15,932 nt of DNA from JAQUGA01 sp964521105 (GTDB lineage: Bacteria; Bacteroidota; Bacteroidia; Bacteroidales; WCHB1-69), in the NCBI GenBank assembly GCA_964521105.1, contig CAZFPO010000063.1, forward strand, positions 1 through 15,932, given 5' to 3'. Below the pieces are notes generated by a model. It had not been told where the DNA came from, did no database searches, and saw nothing but the letters and a program-made list of their open reading frames with translations. Positions within the stretch are counted from its first letter, which is position 1, and each line of letters begins with the position of its first letter. The translations under genes were made by a program, and so were the position numbers. This document shows positions 8,126 to 15,836 of this stretch, in pieces.

Positions 8126-8173
8126 TGGAGAGTTGAGAGTTAAAAGTTTAGAGTTAAAAGTTTAGAGTTTAAA
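8126..8173. repeat. Intergenic GAGAGTTAAAAGTT-like repeat tract, second part
   Basis: The same unit type as at 7950-8063 (GAGAGTTGAGAGTTAAAAG, TTTAGAGTTAAAAG) continues after the hairpin module and leads directly into the 8-bp tandem repeat. Confidence 0.7.
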
Positions 8174-8256
8174 GTATGGAAGTATGGAAGTATGGAAGTA
8201 GGGAAGTAGGGAAGTAGGGAAGTAGGGAAGTAGGGAAGTAGGGAAGTAGGGAAGTA
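8174..8256. repeat. 8-bp tandem repeat, three GTATGGAA then seven GTAGGGAA units
   Basis: Ten head-to-tail 8-mers are readable: GTATGGAA at 8174-8197 (three) and GTAGGGAA at 8198-8253 (seven), then GTA before the run of Ns. Sequence after the gap (GGAAGATGGAAG) looks like degenerate ends of the same array, so the true copy number is unknown. The units have no spacers, which excludes a CRISPR array. Confidence 0.9.
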
Positions 8257-8356
8257 NNNNNNNNNNNNNNNNNNNNNNNNNNNNNNNNNNNNNNNNNNNN
8301 NNNNNNNNNNNNNNNNNNNNNNNNNNNNNNNNNNNNNNNNNNNNNNNNNNNNNNNN
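8257..8356. other. Assembly gap (100 Ns)
   Basis: Exactly 100 undetermined bases, the conventional placeholder for a gap of unknown size. It falls inside the 8-bp tandem array, which explains the assembly break. Confidence 0.98.
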
Positions 8357-8378
8357 GGAAGATGGAAGTTGTGGTGTT

Positions 8379-8386
8379 TAAATTTG
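8379..8386 (+). promoter_or_regulatory. Candidate -7 box of the LTA-synthase-family gene
   Basis: TAAATTTG matches the Bacteroidota TAnnTTTG box and lies 18 bases before the ATG at 8405. Its -33 partner would fall at about 8353-8359, at the edge of the sequencing gap and the tandem repeat, so it cannot be read. Confidence 0.4.
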
Positions 8387-8404
8387 GTTATTTAAAATTA
8401 ATAA

Positions 8405-10384
8405 ATGAAAAAAATTATTGGTTTTATACCTGCTCCAATTAGGCTTATTTTTAAAGTTTATGCTTTAGGAATAGCGTTCTTTTTTGTGTTGCGTTTGGTT
8501 TTGTTTTTTGTAACTTTCGATCAAGTAAAAACAATTAGCAACTCCACTGCTTGGATATTATTTCAGGCATTTTTTATGGGTTGGCGTTTCGATACTGTTA
8601 TTTCTGGATATCTATTGGCTTTGCCAATGGTTATTTTGAGTTTTGGAGAATTTTTTCCGAATGCTCGAAATTATTTTGCAATGGTTTCAAAATGGATCAT
8701 CTTAATTACTTATTCTTTGGCTTTTATGGTTTGTTTTGCCGACATCCCGCTTTTTCAGCAGTTCGGAAACAGAATGAATATGTCGGCATTCCAATGGTTC
8801 GATTCGCCTTGGTTTGTGATTAAAATGGTGTTTGGCGAAATTCGATATTGGATATTTTTAATTCCATTAATCATTTTTATTGGGGCTTGGTTTTATTTAG
8901 TTAATAAATTTCACAAAAGGTTTTTATTAAAATCTAGTGTTTTTAAAAATGGGTTTTCTGCCCAAAAACTTTCAACATTTATTTCTTTAACTATTTTGTT
9001 TTGGGCTTTATTATTTTTAGGTATTCGAGGTAGAATTGAAAAAAAATCGCCCATCCGAATTGGAACAGCTTTTTTTTCCGAATATCCTTATGTTAATCAG
9101 TTGGGTTTGAATCCCGTGTTTACATTAATGAGAAGTTTTTTCGATCAACTTAGAACAGAAAATAATCCCATAAATTTTATGCCCGATGAAGAAGCTGCGA
9201 ATTTTATGCAAAAGCAGTTAAAAATCGACACAATTATTGCAAATTCACCTATTGCACGGCAAATGAACATAGGAAAAATTGCTAAACCATATAATGTAGT
9301 ATTGGTAATTATGGAAAGCATGGGATCCCAAAATATGACTCGATATGGGAATTCTAATAATTTAACTCCAACGTTAGATTCTATTGCCAATCATTCCATC
9401 GCTTTTGATTTTGCTTACACAACTGGAATTCATACACATAATGGATTATTTTCGACCTTATACAGCTTCCCTTCCATCCCTAAAAAACATCCTTTTAATG
9501 AATTCCCTATTAATGAATACACTGGTTTACCTGGAATTTTGAAACAAAACTCCTATCAAACCTTGTTTTTCATTCCCCACGATGATCAATTTGATAATAT
9601 GGGAGGCTTTTTTAAAGCCAATCATTTCAACGAAATTTACAGCGAAAAAAATTATCCTTCCGAAAAAGTACTGAGCTCGCTGGGTGTCCCTGATCATGTA
9701 ATGTTTGACTTTGCCATAAATATTTTGAATCGAAAAAGCGAATCAAAAAAACCATTTTTTGCAACCTTTATGACGGCAAGTAATCATGGACCTTACATAG
9801 TGCCTAAAGATATTTCATTTAAACCAAAATCTTCCGACTTAAAAACCCAACTTATGGAATATTCCGATTGGGCAATTGCTAACTTTTTGCAAAGTGCAAT
9901 GAAACAACCTTGGTTTAAAAACACCCTTTTTGTTTTTATTGCCGATCATGGTTTTCATGGTGCCAGTAATTATGAAATGTCGCTTTGTTACCACCATACA
10001 CCTTTTTTAATTTACGCACCCGAAATTCTCGATAGCACTTATGCAGTAGATAAGGTTGCTTCGCAATTAGACGTATTCCCAACGGTAATGGGAATATTGC
10101 AAATCCCTTACATTAACAGTACTTTGGGCGTTGATTTGTTAACTGAAACCAGAAAATATGCACCTGTTTGTAACGATGAACGAATGGGTTGTGTAAGCAA
10201 AGATTGGTTTTTTGTTTTACGAGAGGATAAAACTCCCATCCTATACGATTTTAACTCAAAAACCTCCGAAAACAAGTTTAAACAAAATTCCAATATTGGA
10301 CAAGAAATGCAAAATTTCACGAACGCAACCTATCAAACTACCCAATATTTAATTAAACTCAAAAATACTGGATTGATAAAATGA
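8405..10384 (+). CDS. LTA synthase family membrane sulfatase/phosphoglycerol transferase-like protein
   Basis: A 659-residue protein with about five membrane segments in the first 210 residues and a periplasmic alkaline-phosphatase-superfamily domain from about 295. Metal and nucleophile residues of the family are visible: E304 in VIMESMG, T344 in HTHNGLFSTLYSFP (the catalytic threonine position), and D514-H515 in ADHGFHG. HDDQFDNMGGFF (about 394-405) and ASNHGPY (about 458-464) also match the family. Enzymes of this type move phosphoglycerol or phosphoethanolamine groups or act as hydrolases. Bacteroidota are not known to make lipoteichoic acid, so the substrate here is unknown, perhaps a lipid or surface glycan. 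It is a single-gene unit between the repeat region and a protease gene. Family: sure. Substrate: not known. Confidence 0.92.
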   Translation: MKKIIGFIPAPIRLIFKVYALGIAFFFVLRLVLFFVTFDQVKTISNSTAWILFQAFFMGWRFDTVISGYLLALPMVILSFGEFFPNARNYFAMVSKWIILITYSLAFMVCFADIPLFQQFGNRMNMSAFQWFDSPWFVIKMVFGEIRYWIFLIPLIIFIGAWFYLVNKFHKRFLLKSSVFKNGFSAQKLSTFISLTILFWALLFLGIRGRIEKKSPIRIGTAFFSEYPYVNQLGLNPVFTLMRSFFDQLRTENNPINFMPDEEAANFMQKQLKIDTIIANSPIARQMNIGKIAKPYNVVLVIMESMGSQNMTRYGNSNNLTPTLDSIANHSIAFDFAYTTGIHTHNGLFSTLYSFPSIPKKHPFNEFPINEYTGLPGILKQNSYQTLFFIPHDDQFDNMGGFFKANHFNEIYSEKNYPSEKVLSSLGVPDHVMFDFAINILNRKSESKKPFFATFMTASNHGPYIVPKDISFKPKSSDLKTQLMEYSDWAIANFLQSAMKQPWFKNTLFVFIADHGFHGASNYEMSLCYHHTPFLIYAPEILDSTYAVDKVASQLDVFPTVMGILQIPYINSTLGVDLLTETRKYAPVCNDERMGCVSKDWFFVLREDKTPILYDFNSKTSENKFKQNSNIGQEMQNFTNATYQTTQYLIKLKNTGLIK

Positions 10385-10435
10385 GGATACAACTTCTAAG
10401 TTTTTTGGCTTTAAATGATAGTATAACCTCACCAT

Positions 10436-10457
10436 TGAATTTGAGAAATTCAGTTTT
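10436..10457 (+). terminator. Weak candidate terminator after the LTA-synthase-family gene
   Basis: TGAATTT (10436-10442) pairs with AAATTCA (10446-10452) around GAG and is followed by GTTTT. The stem is short and AT-rich, so this is only tentative. Confidence 0.3.
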
Positions 10458-10520
10458 CGGTCGTTGAGCCCAGAAACTAATATATAATTATAAAACAATT
10501 AACAAATGATTGGCAAGCAT

Positions 10521-10534
10521 AGTTAAGTTTAACT
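10521..10534. promoter_or_regulatory. Small inverted repeat upstream of the protease promoter
   Basis: AGTTAA-GT-TTAACT, a symmetric site about 20 bases upstream of the -33 element of the protease gene. It could be an operator, but short AT-rich palindromes arise easily by chance. Confidence 0.2.
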
Positions 10535-10554
10535 TTAAAATAACACCTTATACT

Positions 10555-10586
10555 ATTGACATTATGTCTATGTTATCGTATATTTG
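10555..10586 (+). promoter_or_regulatory. Candidate promoter of the protease gene
   Basis: ATTG at 10555-10558 and TATATTTG at 10579-10586 give a Bacteroidota -33/-7 pair with 20 bases between. Transcription would start near 10592, which supports ATG 10621 as the real start and argues against translation from the in-frame TTG at 10510 or the ATGs at 10564 and 10570. Confidence 0.5.
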
Positions 10587-10620
10587 TGAAATTATTTTAT
10601 TATTTATTAAATCATGTTTT

Positions 10621-13600
10621 ATGAAAACAAAATTCCAAAATTGTGAGTATTGTGTACACACACACACACACACACACACACACGGCAGAGCCAGTTTTAG
10701 AAGTTTTGTGTTTTTTGCTTTATTGCTAGTTTTTTTAATGAGTAACAGTGGTTTTTATGCTCAAAACCCTTGTGTTTATGATGTTTCTAATTCAAATTTA
10801 CTTTTAAATAAGTTCGTCCCTGATTCAAGTACACCCATAAAAACAATACATTTATCTTTTCATGTATGGCGTGATGATAATGGATTAGGAAATTTTTGGC
10901 TAAATACTCAAGCATATAGAGATACATTACGAATGGTTATTGGATATTTGAACTGGATTTATAGTGAAAATGTAGCCTTTAGCGATCCAATATCTAATGC
11001 AGTTTTTATCCCAGATACGAAAGTTAGGTTTGAATTGGATTCTGTTTATTATTATGATAACACTACATACTGTAATTATGGGATTGATAAAGGTGGTATA
11101 TTAACAAATTATTTAAATATTAATTTTCCAGAAAGAATACGTAGTTTCCCTTATCATTTAACTATACGTAATATTGCAAATCCCTTTGGGCAATCTAGCG
11201 GATTTTTGTCTTTAGTTCAAAATATCATAACATGGAATCAAAACACTCAGGCATATGCAAACAACGATGGTGGCATGTTTTTTATGTTGGCATTGCACAT
11301 GGCACATGAATTTGGACACAATTTTAATTTAGGACACCCATATAACAGTGAGGTAATTGAAATCTCAAATACTGAATTTTTATGGGATTTATTCGGTTCA
11401 CAAAGGCAATCATGGTGTAACTCAGTGGGAATAGACTCTGTTTGTTATCATGATGCTGGTTGGAGTTGCAACCCCTATGATACAAGTAATACTTGCACAA
11501 ACAACATCATGGGTGGGACTAGTAGTGCTCGTCATTTTACTGCATTACAGTGTGCAAGAATTCATAGGTGTTTAAGTGTAAACCCAATAAGAAATTATGC
11601 AAAGGGATATTCATCAACACCGCTAAATATAACTGAAAATCAGACTTGGGATCATGGACCCAAAATGTATCAGGATATCGTCATTAAAAATGGTGCAACG
11701 TTAACATTAACGTGTGAGTTGATAATGCCATATCAATCAAAAATCATTATAGAAAGAGGTGGAAAACTTGTTTTGAATGGGCAGCAAGCAAAAATCACAA
11801 ATTCTTGTGGTGAGTTATGGAAAGGCATCGAAGTATGGGGTACAAGTAACAAATCGCAATACGCTGTAGATTATGCACATCAAGGGCAGTTGATAATTAT
11901 AAATGGTGGTACAATTGAAAATGCAATTGTAGGTGTTTATGTTGGTAAAACAAATATTCATGGTTTTAACGAAACAGGCTATGAAGGTGGAATTGTGATG
12001 GTAGAAAATGCCCGTTTTATTAACAATAAAATTGCAGTTTTATTTAATCCATATCACAACTATTTACCATCCAATCCTCTGGTTCAAAAACCAAATCACT
12101 CATACTTTTATGATTGTTTGTTTCAAACTAATTCAGGCATGACGAGATACAATCAATTGCCCGAAGCATTTGTAAAGATAAAAGAAGTTGAAGGATTAAA
12201 ATTTAAAGGATGCCGTTTCGAAAACACAGATCATCAAAACTACGTGGTTTATAATCGAGGAAAAGGAATTGTTGCTACAGATGCATACTTCTATCTTGAC
12301 TTATATTGTGCCGTTTCATACCCATGTCCAAATCCTATTAATTGTAGTTTTTCAAATTTATATTATGCCATTGATGCAACAAAGACGTTTAGAGATGATG
12401 TTATATCAATTTTAAAAAGCACTTTTAACTCAAACTATCGTGGTATATATCTTAGTGGTATTTTAAATCCTATTGTATCGGGCAATACATTTTCAATAAG
12501 CGATTATGATCCAAATATAGTAAATGTACTACCAAACGACAATCAGCCCTATGGTTTGTATTTGAATAACTCAACAGGCTATACGGTTGATTATAACACA
12601 TTTAATAGTGCAACCTCAAACAAATCTACGAAAATTGGTGTTGTAGTAAATAATTCAGGCACAGCAAACAATTTAATATACAACAATGTTTTTACAGGTT
12701 TAAATGTTGGCTCTCAGGCACAAAGCATTAATAGAGGGACTAATACCGGCTTGGTGTATAAATGTAATGAGTTTACATCTTGCAATAGAGACCTTAATAT
12801 TGAAGATGGCAGAATAGCACAATATCAAGGCAGTACCACTGTTCCTGCTGCAAATTTATTTTCACACGCACGTACATATTGTTCCGATATTCTAAATAGC
12901 ACATCTTCAATTATATACTACCACAATACTACAACCTCACCCATACCTAGATGGGTGCCTCGCAATTACTCTACAACGGTAACTTTATACAATACAAGTG
13001 TTGCTTATAATAAGCAAGTACAATGTCCGGCTCAAAGCAGTGGAGGCACAAACAAAAACTTACAAAATGCCTATCATTTGATTTATGATTTAAGTTCCGA
13101 AATAAATACTGCTGAAAATCAACTAAATGCACTGATTGATGGAGGGAGTACCATCATGGTGCTAGAAGAAGTTGCCAATTCACCCACATGGAATGCATTA
13201 CAACTAAGAAATAATTTATTGAATAAATCTCCATTTTTATCAGATACAGTTTTGGCAACAACCGTAGAATCTGAATCGGCTTTACCACCACTTATGCTAA
13301 CACAGGTACTCACAGCCAACCCACAAGGAATCAAATCGCAACAAGTTGCCGAAAGTATCGAAAACAGACAAAATACGATACCTGAATATTTGATGATAGA
13401 AATCGAAAATGGTCGAAATAATGTATCTGCGAAAGAGCATATGGAGTCGCGTTTATCTACAATCCGCATTACGAGGTCATTGGAGGTAAATAAACTTATT
13501 AATACATTAAAAAAAGACACTTTAAATCCATATGTTTCGGATAGTATTTGTCAATTAATGAATTATGATTTTTACAATAACACGACATTCAATCAAATGC

Positions 13601-14175
13601 TAAGGATGTTGCAATCAAGCAAGGATGAGCAAGCACTTTCCTATCTAAATACGATATTAAACTCAAACGATGATGATCAAAAGTTTATAGCCCAATTGGC
13701 ATATCGTATCACAAATCATATTGACGTGATAGACAGTTTGCCAACAGAGCAATATTCGAGGTTGTTTTTAATATCACAAGATTCATTGTCATCCGTACAG
13801 CATATTGCACGTAATATTTTGTTATCTTTGGAAAAAATAAATTACAATGAGCCCATTACTGAAAGCATGGCAGAAACAGATAAATCTAAAACAGACAAAA
13901 ATAAAAAGACAATTAAAGATGATAATGTCGTTTTGAAAATTTATCCCAATCCGGCAAAAGATTACGTGATTATTTACTTTAAATCCGAGAATAGTGATGG
14001 TATTATCGAAATTTGCGATGTCACAGGTAAAACTATCTTTAAACAAGCTACAAATAAAAAAGAAGGAGAATTACTTATTGAAACAAAATCCTATACATCA
14101 GGTAGTTACTTCGTGCGTTTCAATCAAGCAAATCGAGTTATGAAAACAGAAAAATTAAATATTAGTAATCATTAA
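10621..14175 (+). CDS. Secreted metzincin-type metalloprotease with beta-helix-like region and T9SS sorting domain
   Basis: An 1184-residue protein from the ATG at 10621. An N-terminal stretch with a VHTHTHTHTHG run from the (AC)14 repeat precedes a signal-peptide core (SFVFFALLLVFLMSNSG) ending before AQNPCVYDV. The zinc site is HEFGHNFNLGH (H229, E230, H233, H239), an HExxHxxxxxH metzincin signature, with a Met-turn candidate M297 in NNIMGG. Two cysteine-rich loops flank it. From about 380 to 800, NGATLTLTCEL, WKGIEVWG and repeated N-rich strands resemble a right-handed beta-helix adhesion region. The end, about 1105-1184, is a T9SS type A sorting domain (LKIYPNPAKDYVIIYF to TEKLNISNH). It probably degrades or binds host or environmental protein at the cell surface. 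The nearest family, pappalysin-like M43 or reprolysin-like M12B, cannot be decided by eye. The gene is followed 12 bp later by another T9SS protein. Confidence 0.88.
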   Translation: MKTKFQNCEYCVHTHTHTHTHGRASFRSFVFFALLLVFLMSNSGFYAQNPCVYDVSNSNLLLNKFVPDSSTPIKTIHLSFHVWRDDNGLGNFWLNTQAYRDTLRMVIGYLNWIYSENVAFSDPISNAVFIPDTKVRFELDSVYYYDNTTYCNYGIDKGGILTNYLNINFPERIRSFPYHLTIRNIANPFGQSSGFLSLVQNIITWNQNTQAYANNDGGMFFMLALHMAHEFGHNFNLGHPYNSEVIEISNTEFLWDLFGSQRQSWCNSVGIDSVCYHDAGWSCNPYDTSNTCTNNIMGGTSSARHFTALQCARIHRCLSVNPIRNYAKGYSSTPLNITENQTWDHGPKMYQDIVIKNGATLTLTCELIMPYQSKIIIERGGKLVLNGQQAKITNSCGELWKGIEVWGTSNKSQYAVDYAHQGQLIIINGGTIENAIVGVYVGKTNIHGFNETGYEGGIVMVENARFINNKIAVLFNPYHNYLPSNPLVQKPNHSYFYDCLFQTNSGMTRYNQLPEAFVKIKEVEGLKFKGCRFENTDHQNYVVYNRGKGIVATDAYFYLDLYCAVSYPCPNPINCSFSNLYYAIDATKTFRDDVISILKSTFNSNYRGIYLSGILNPIVSGNTFSISDYDPNIVNVLPNDNQPYGLYLNNSTGYTVDYNTFNSATSNKSTKIGVVVNNSGTANNLIYNNVFTGLNVGSQAQSINRGTNTGLVYKCNEFTSCNRDLNIEDGRIAQYQGSTTVPAANLFSHARTYCSDILNSTSSIIYYHNTTTSPIPRWVPRNYSTTVTLYNTSVAYNKQVQCPAQSSGGTNKNLQNAYHLIYDLSSEINTAENQLNALIDGGSTIMVLEEVANSPTWNALQLRNNLLNKSPFLSDTVLATTVESESALPPLMLTQVLTANPQGIKSQQVAESIENRQNTIPEYLMIEIENGRNNVSAKEHMESRLSTIRITRSLEVNKLINTLKKDTLNPYVSDSICQLMNYDFYNNTTFNQMLRMLQSSKDEQALSYLNTILNSNDDDQKFIAQLAYRITNHIDVIDSLPTEQYSRLFLISQDSLSSVQHIARNILLSLEKINYNEPITESMAETDKSKTDKNKKTIKDDNVVLKIYPNPAKDYVIIYFKSENSDGIIEICDVTGKTIFKQATNKKEGELLIETKSYTSGSYFVRFNQANRVMKTEKLNISNH
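10656..10683 (+). repeat. (AC)14 dinucleotide repeat within the start of the protease gene
   Basis: Twenty-eight bases of uninterrupted AC repeat lie at codons 12-21 of the protease, before the signal peptide core. Codons read HTHTHTHTH. Gain or loss of one unit shifts the frame: one alternative frame stops at TAG 10698-10700 and the other at TAG 10727-10729. This is the structure of a phase-variable contingency repeat. Confidence 0.95.
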
Positions 14176-14187
14176 AAACCAATCATT

Positions 14188-15192
14188 ATGAAAAAGATAA
14201 TTATAAGCTTATTGGTGGTGCTTTGTGTATATGTAGCAAAAGCACAGGAGTATATCCCTATACCAATGGATAGTGCAATCTGGTCGGTAAATAGTGCAAA
14301 ATACTTTGTTCATGGAGATACCATAATTAATGGCAAAACATACTCAAAAGTTTATTGGCAATCAGACACTGTCGAATTCGATTTTGATATGAATAAAGCG
14401 AGTTATTATGCTGCAATAAGAAATGATACGGCAAATAAAAAAGTTTATGGCGTTTATCATAAAGCAGATAGTGTATTTAAACACGATTATTATTGGTCAG
14501 AATCCCCTGCAACTTATTTATTTTATAATTGTGATACGTGCGAGTTGCTTTTATACGATTTTGACTCAAGTAGCTGGGAAAATGATTTAATAGTTTATGC
14601 TTTCCCATTATATTTTTATTATAAAAATGGAGATTTTTTAATCAAGACTTCTAATATTATGCAACTTAAGTTAAATCAAATTTCTGAAGTAAATGTAAAT
14701 GTTTACGGAATTACAAGAAGAATGATATTTGTAAAATACATAGATATGCAAAATCCGTCTAATTGTTTTAGCAGTGTGTGGTATGAAGGAATTGGAAGTA
14801 GGGGAGGCATATTTACTACAAACGACTTTGGTGCGATACAGCAAGAACTCTTATGTTTTGAAGAAAGAAATTCATTGCTCTATAAACTGGATACTGTTTG
14901 TTTTAGGCACTTTGATAAAGGAATTGGTAGCGTTCAGGAGTCGGATTTTGGTGAAAAGTTATATTTATTTCCCAATCCGGGTAATGATTTTATCACAATC
15001 ATCAACACGGAAAATGTTGCATTTTTGATCATTAGTGACATGTTAGGAAGGCAGGTTAAATCATTCGCTTACTCATCAAAGAGTGAAAGCATTACAATGA
15101 ATATATCAAATCTGTCAAAAGGTATTTATTTTTTAAGTTTATACAATAAGGACTTTAGTTCAAAAAAAGTATTAAAGTTAATTATTGAGTAG
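14188..15192 (+). CDS. Secreted protein of unknown function with T9SS type A sorting domain
   Basis: A 334-residue protein starting MKKIIISLLVVLCVYVAKAQ, a clear signal peptide cut before EYIP. The central part has beta-strand-like sequence with Tyr/Asp-rich segments, a CDTCELLLYDF patch, and WYEGIGSRGGIFTT (about 199-212). WYEGIGS is a motif I have seen in other Bacteroidota secreted proteins of unknown role. The end, about 262-334, is a T9SS type A sorting domain: LYLFPNPGNDFITI, LIISDMLGRQVKSF, then LSKGIYFLSLYN. No catalytic site is visible. It starts 12 bp after the protease stop, so it is probably translated from the same transcript and would share any phase-variable or operon regulation. 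A strong hairpin terminator follows at 15199-15235. Confidence 0.85.
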   Translation: MKKIIISLLVVLCVYVAKAQEYIPIPMDSAIWSVNSAKYFVHGDTIINGKTYSKVYWQSDTVEFDFDMNKASYYAAIRNDTANKKVYGVYHKADSVFKHDYYWSESPATYLFYNCDTCELLLYDFDSSSWENDLIVYAFPLYFYYKNGDFLIKTSNIMQLKLNQISEVNVNVYGITRRMIFVKYIDMQNPSNCFSSVWYEGIGSRGGIFTTNDFGAIQQELLCFEERNSLLYKLDTVCFRHFDKGIGSVQESDFGEKLYLFPNPGNDFITIINTENVAFLIISDMLGRQVKSFAYSSKSESITMNISNLSKGIYFLSLYNKDFSSKKVLKLIIE

Positions 15193-15198
15193 TTTTAT

Positions 15199-15235
15199 TT
15201 TTGAGGTATAAAGAAGTGCTTTTTATACCTCAAAA
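15199..15235 (+). terminator. Strong hairpin terminator of the protease operon
   Basis: A 14-bp perfect stem, TTTTGAGGTATAAA (15199-15212) and TTTATACCTCAAAA (15222-15235), with a 9-base loop. T-rich and A-rich flanks would let it work in both directions. It begins 7 bp after the stop of the upstream gene. Confidence 0.75.
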
Positions 15236-15249
15236 TACTACAAATTACA

Positions 15250-15462
15250 GTTTGTGTTTTCGCACTCAATACCGTCGTTCCCGAAGGAGCTGTGCTATAG
15301 TTGTATGATTTGTTGGGCAGAAAAATTGCAAAATACTCACTCACTGGCAGCCAAAACATCGCCAATATCAGCGGAGTGGATGTAGTCACAGCCATTTATT
15401 ATGCCACGGTTGTGGTGCCTAATGTGTTCAGGAAAAGTGTGAAGATGGTGGTGATGAAGTAA
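15250..15462 (+). pseudogene. Remnant of a T9SS type A sorting domain gene with in-frame TAG
   Basis: The frame beginning at 15250 reads VCVFALNTVVPEGAVL, a TAG at 15298-15300, then LYDLLGRKIAKYSLTGSQNI, continuing through ANISGVDVVTAIYYATVVV to a TAA at 15460-15462. LYDLLGRKI and the following IYYATVVV strand are the core and last strands of a T9SS type A sorting domain; the usual residue at the stop would be Gln, so CAG-to-TAG is likely. No start codon, signal peptide or passenger domain precedes it; the region begins just after the terminator at 15199-15235. I read it as the decayed 3' end of a lost secreted-protein gene. Confidence 0.7.
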
Positions 15463-15481
15463 ATAGTTGTATATTTGTGTA

Positions 15482-15811
15482 ATGAATATCTTAAAACTCA
15501 GCAACGAAAGCATTTCTGCAATGAGCCATAATACTATCCCAATTGTTAAAAAATCAATTGAAAGTAATCTAGTATTTATTTATCCCAATCCTGTAAACGA
15601 TAAACTATATGTAAAAACATCAAATCAGGATGATAACTCAAATATGGAAGTTCAAATTTGTAATATTTATGGGCAACCACTCATTCAAGTTTCAGGTCTT
15701 AATTCTGATATTAATATAATTGATGTATCCACTCTTAAAAAAGGCTTGTATTTTATATCAATATATATCGATGGAAAATTAACTACGACCCAAAAATTTG
15801 TAAAAGAATAA
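15482..15811 (+). CDS. Orphan T9SS type A sorting domain protein, possible gene fragment
   Basis: A 109-residue reading frame from the ATG at 15482. The first 32 residues (MNILKLSNESISAMSHNT and on) contain no signal peptide. The rest is a full T9SS type A sorting domain: VFIYPNPVNDKLYV, VQICNIYGQPLIQV, LKKGLYFISIYIDG and a final FVKE. Without export signal or passenger, it is probably the 3' remainder of a secreted-protein gene, although the intact domain and clean stop leave open a real small gene or a donor for domain exchange. A TATATTTG box lies at 15470-15477, but only 4 bases before the ATG. It is flanked by a decayed sorting domain upstream and a strong terminator downstream. Confidence 0.55.
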   Translation: MNILKLSNESISAMSHNTIPIVKKSIESNLVFIYPNPVNDKLYVKTSNQDDNSNMEVQICNIYGQPLIQVSGLNSDINIIDVSTLKKGLYFISIYIDGKLTTTQKFVKE

Positions 15812-15836
15812 ATGTGCTCACTATTTGTAATTTCAA

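Noticed and set aside
8174..8256. CRISPR-like array
   Set aside because: The 8-bp units are directly adjacent with no spacers, and no cas gene is in the window.
10510..10620. Extended N-terminus of the protease from TTG 10510 or ATG 10564/10570
   Set aside because: A promoter-like -33/-7 pair lies at 10555-10586, downstream of or overlapping these starts, and ATG 10621 gives a normal exported N-terminus.
10654..10683. His-Thr run as a metal-binding motif
   Set aside because: It is simply the translation of an AC repeat and lies before the signal-peptide core, so it would be removed on export.
13119..13520. Minus-strand 133-residue reading frame inside the protease gene
   Set aside because: It lies wholly within a clear plus-strand gene and has the composition of a shadow frame.
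15195..15395. Minus-strand reading frame of 66 residues
   Set aside because: It overlaps the terminator and the decayed sorting domain on the other strand and has no recognisable domain or start context.
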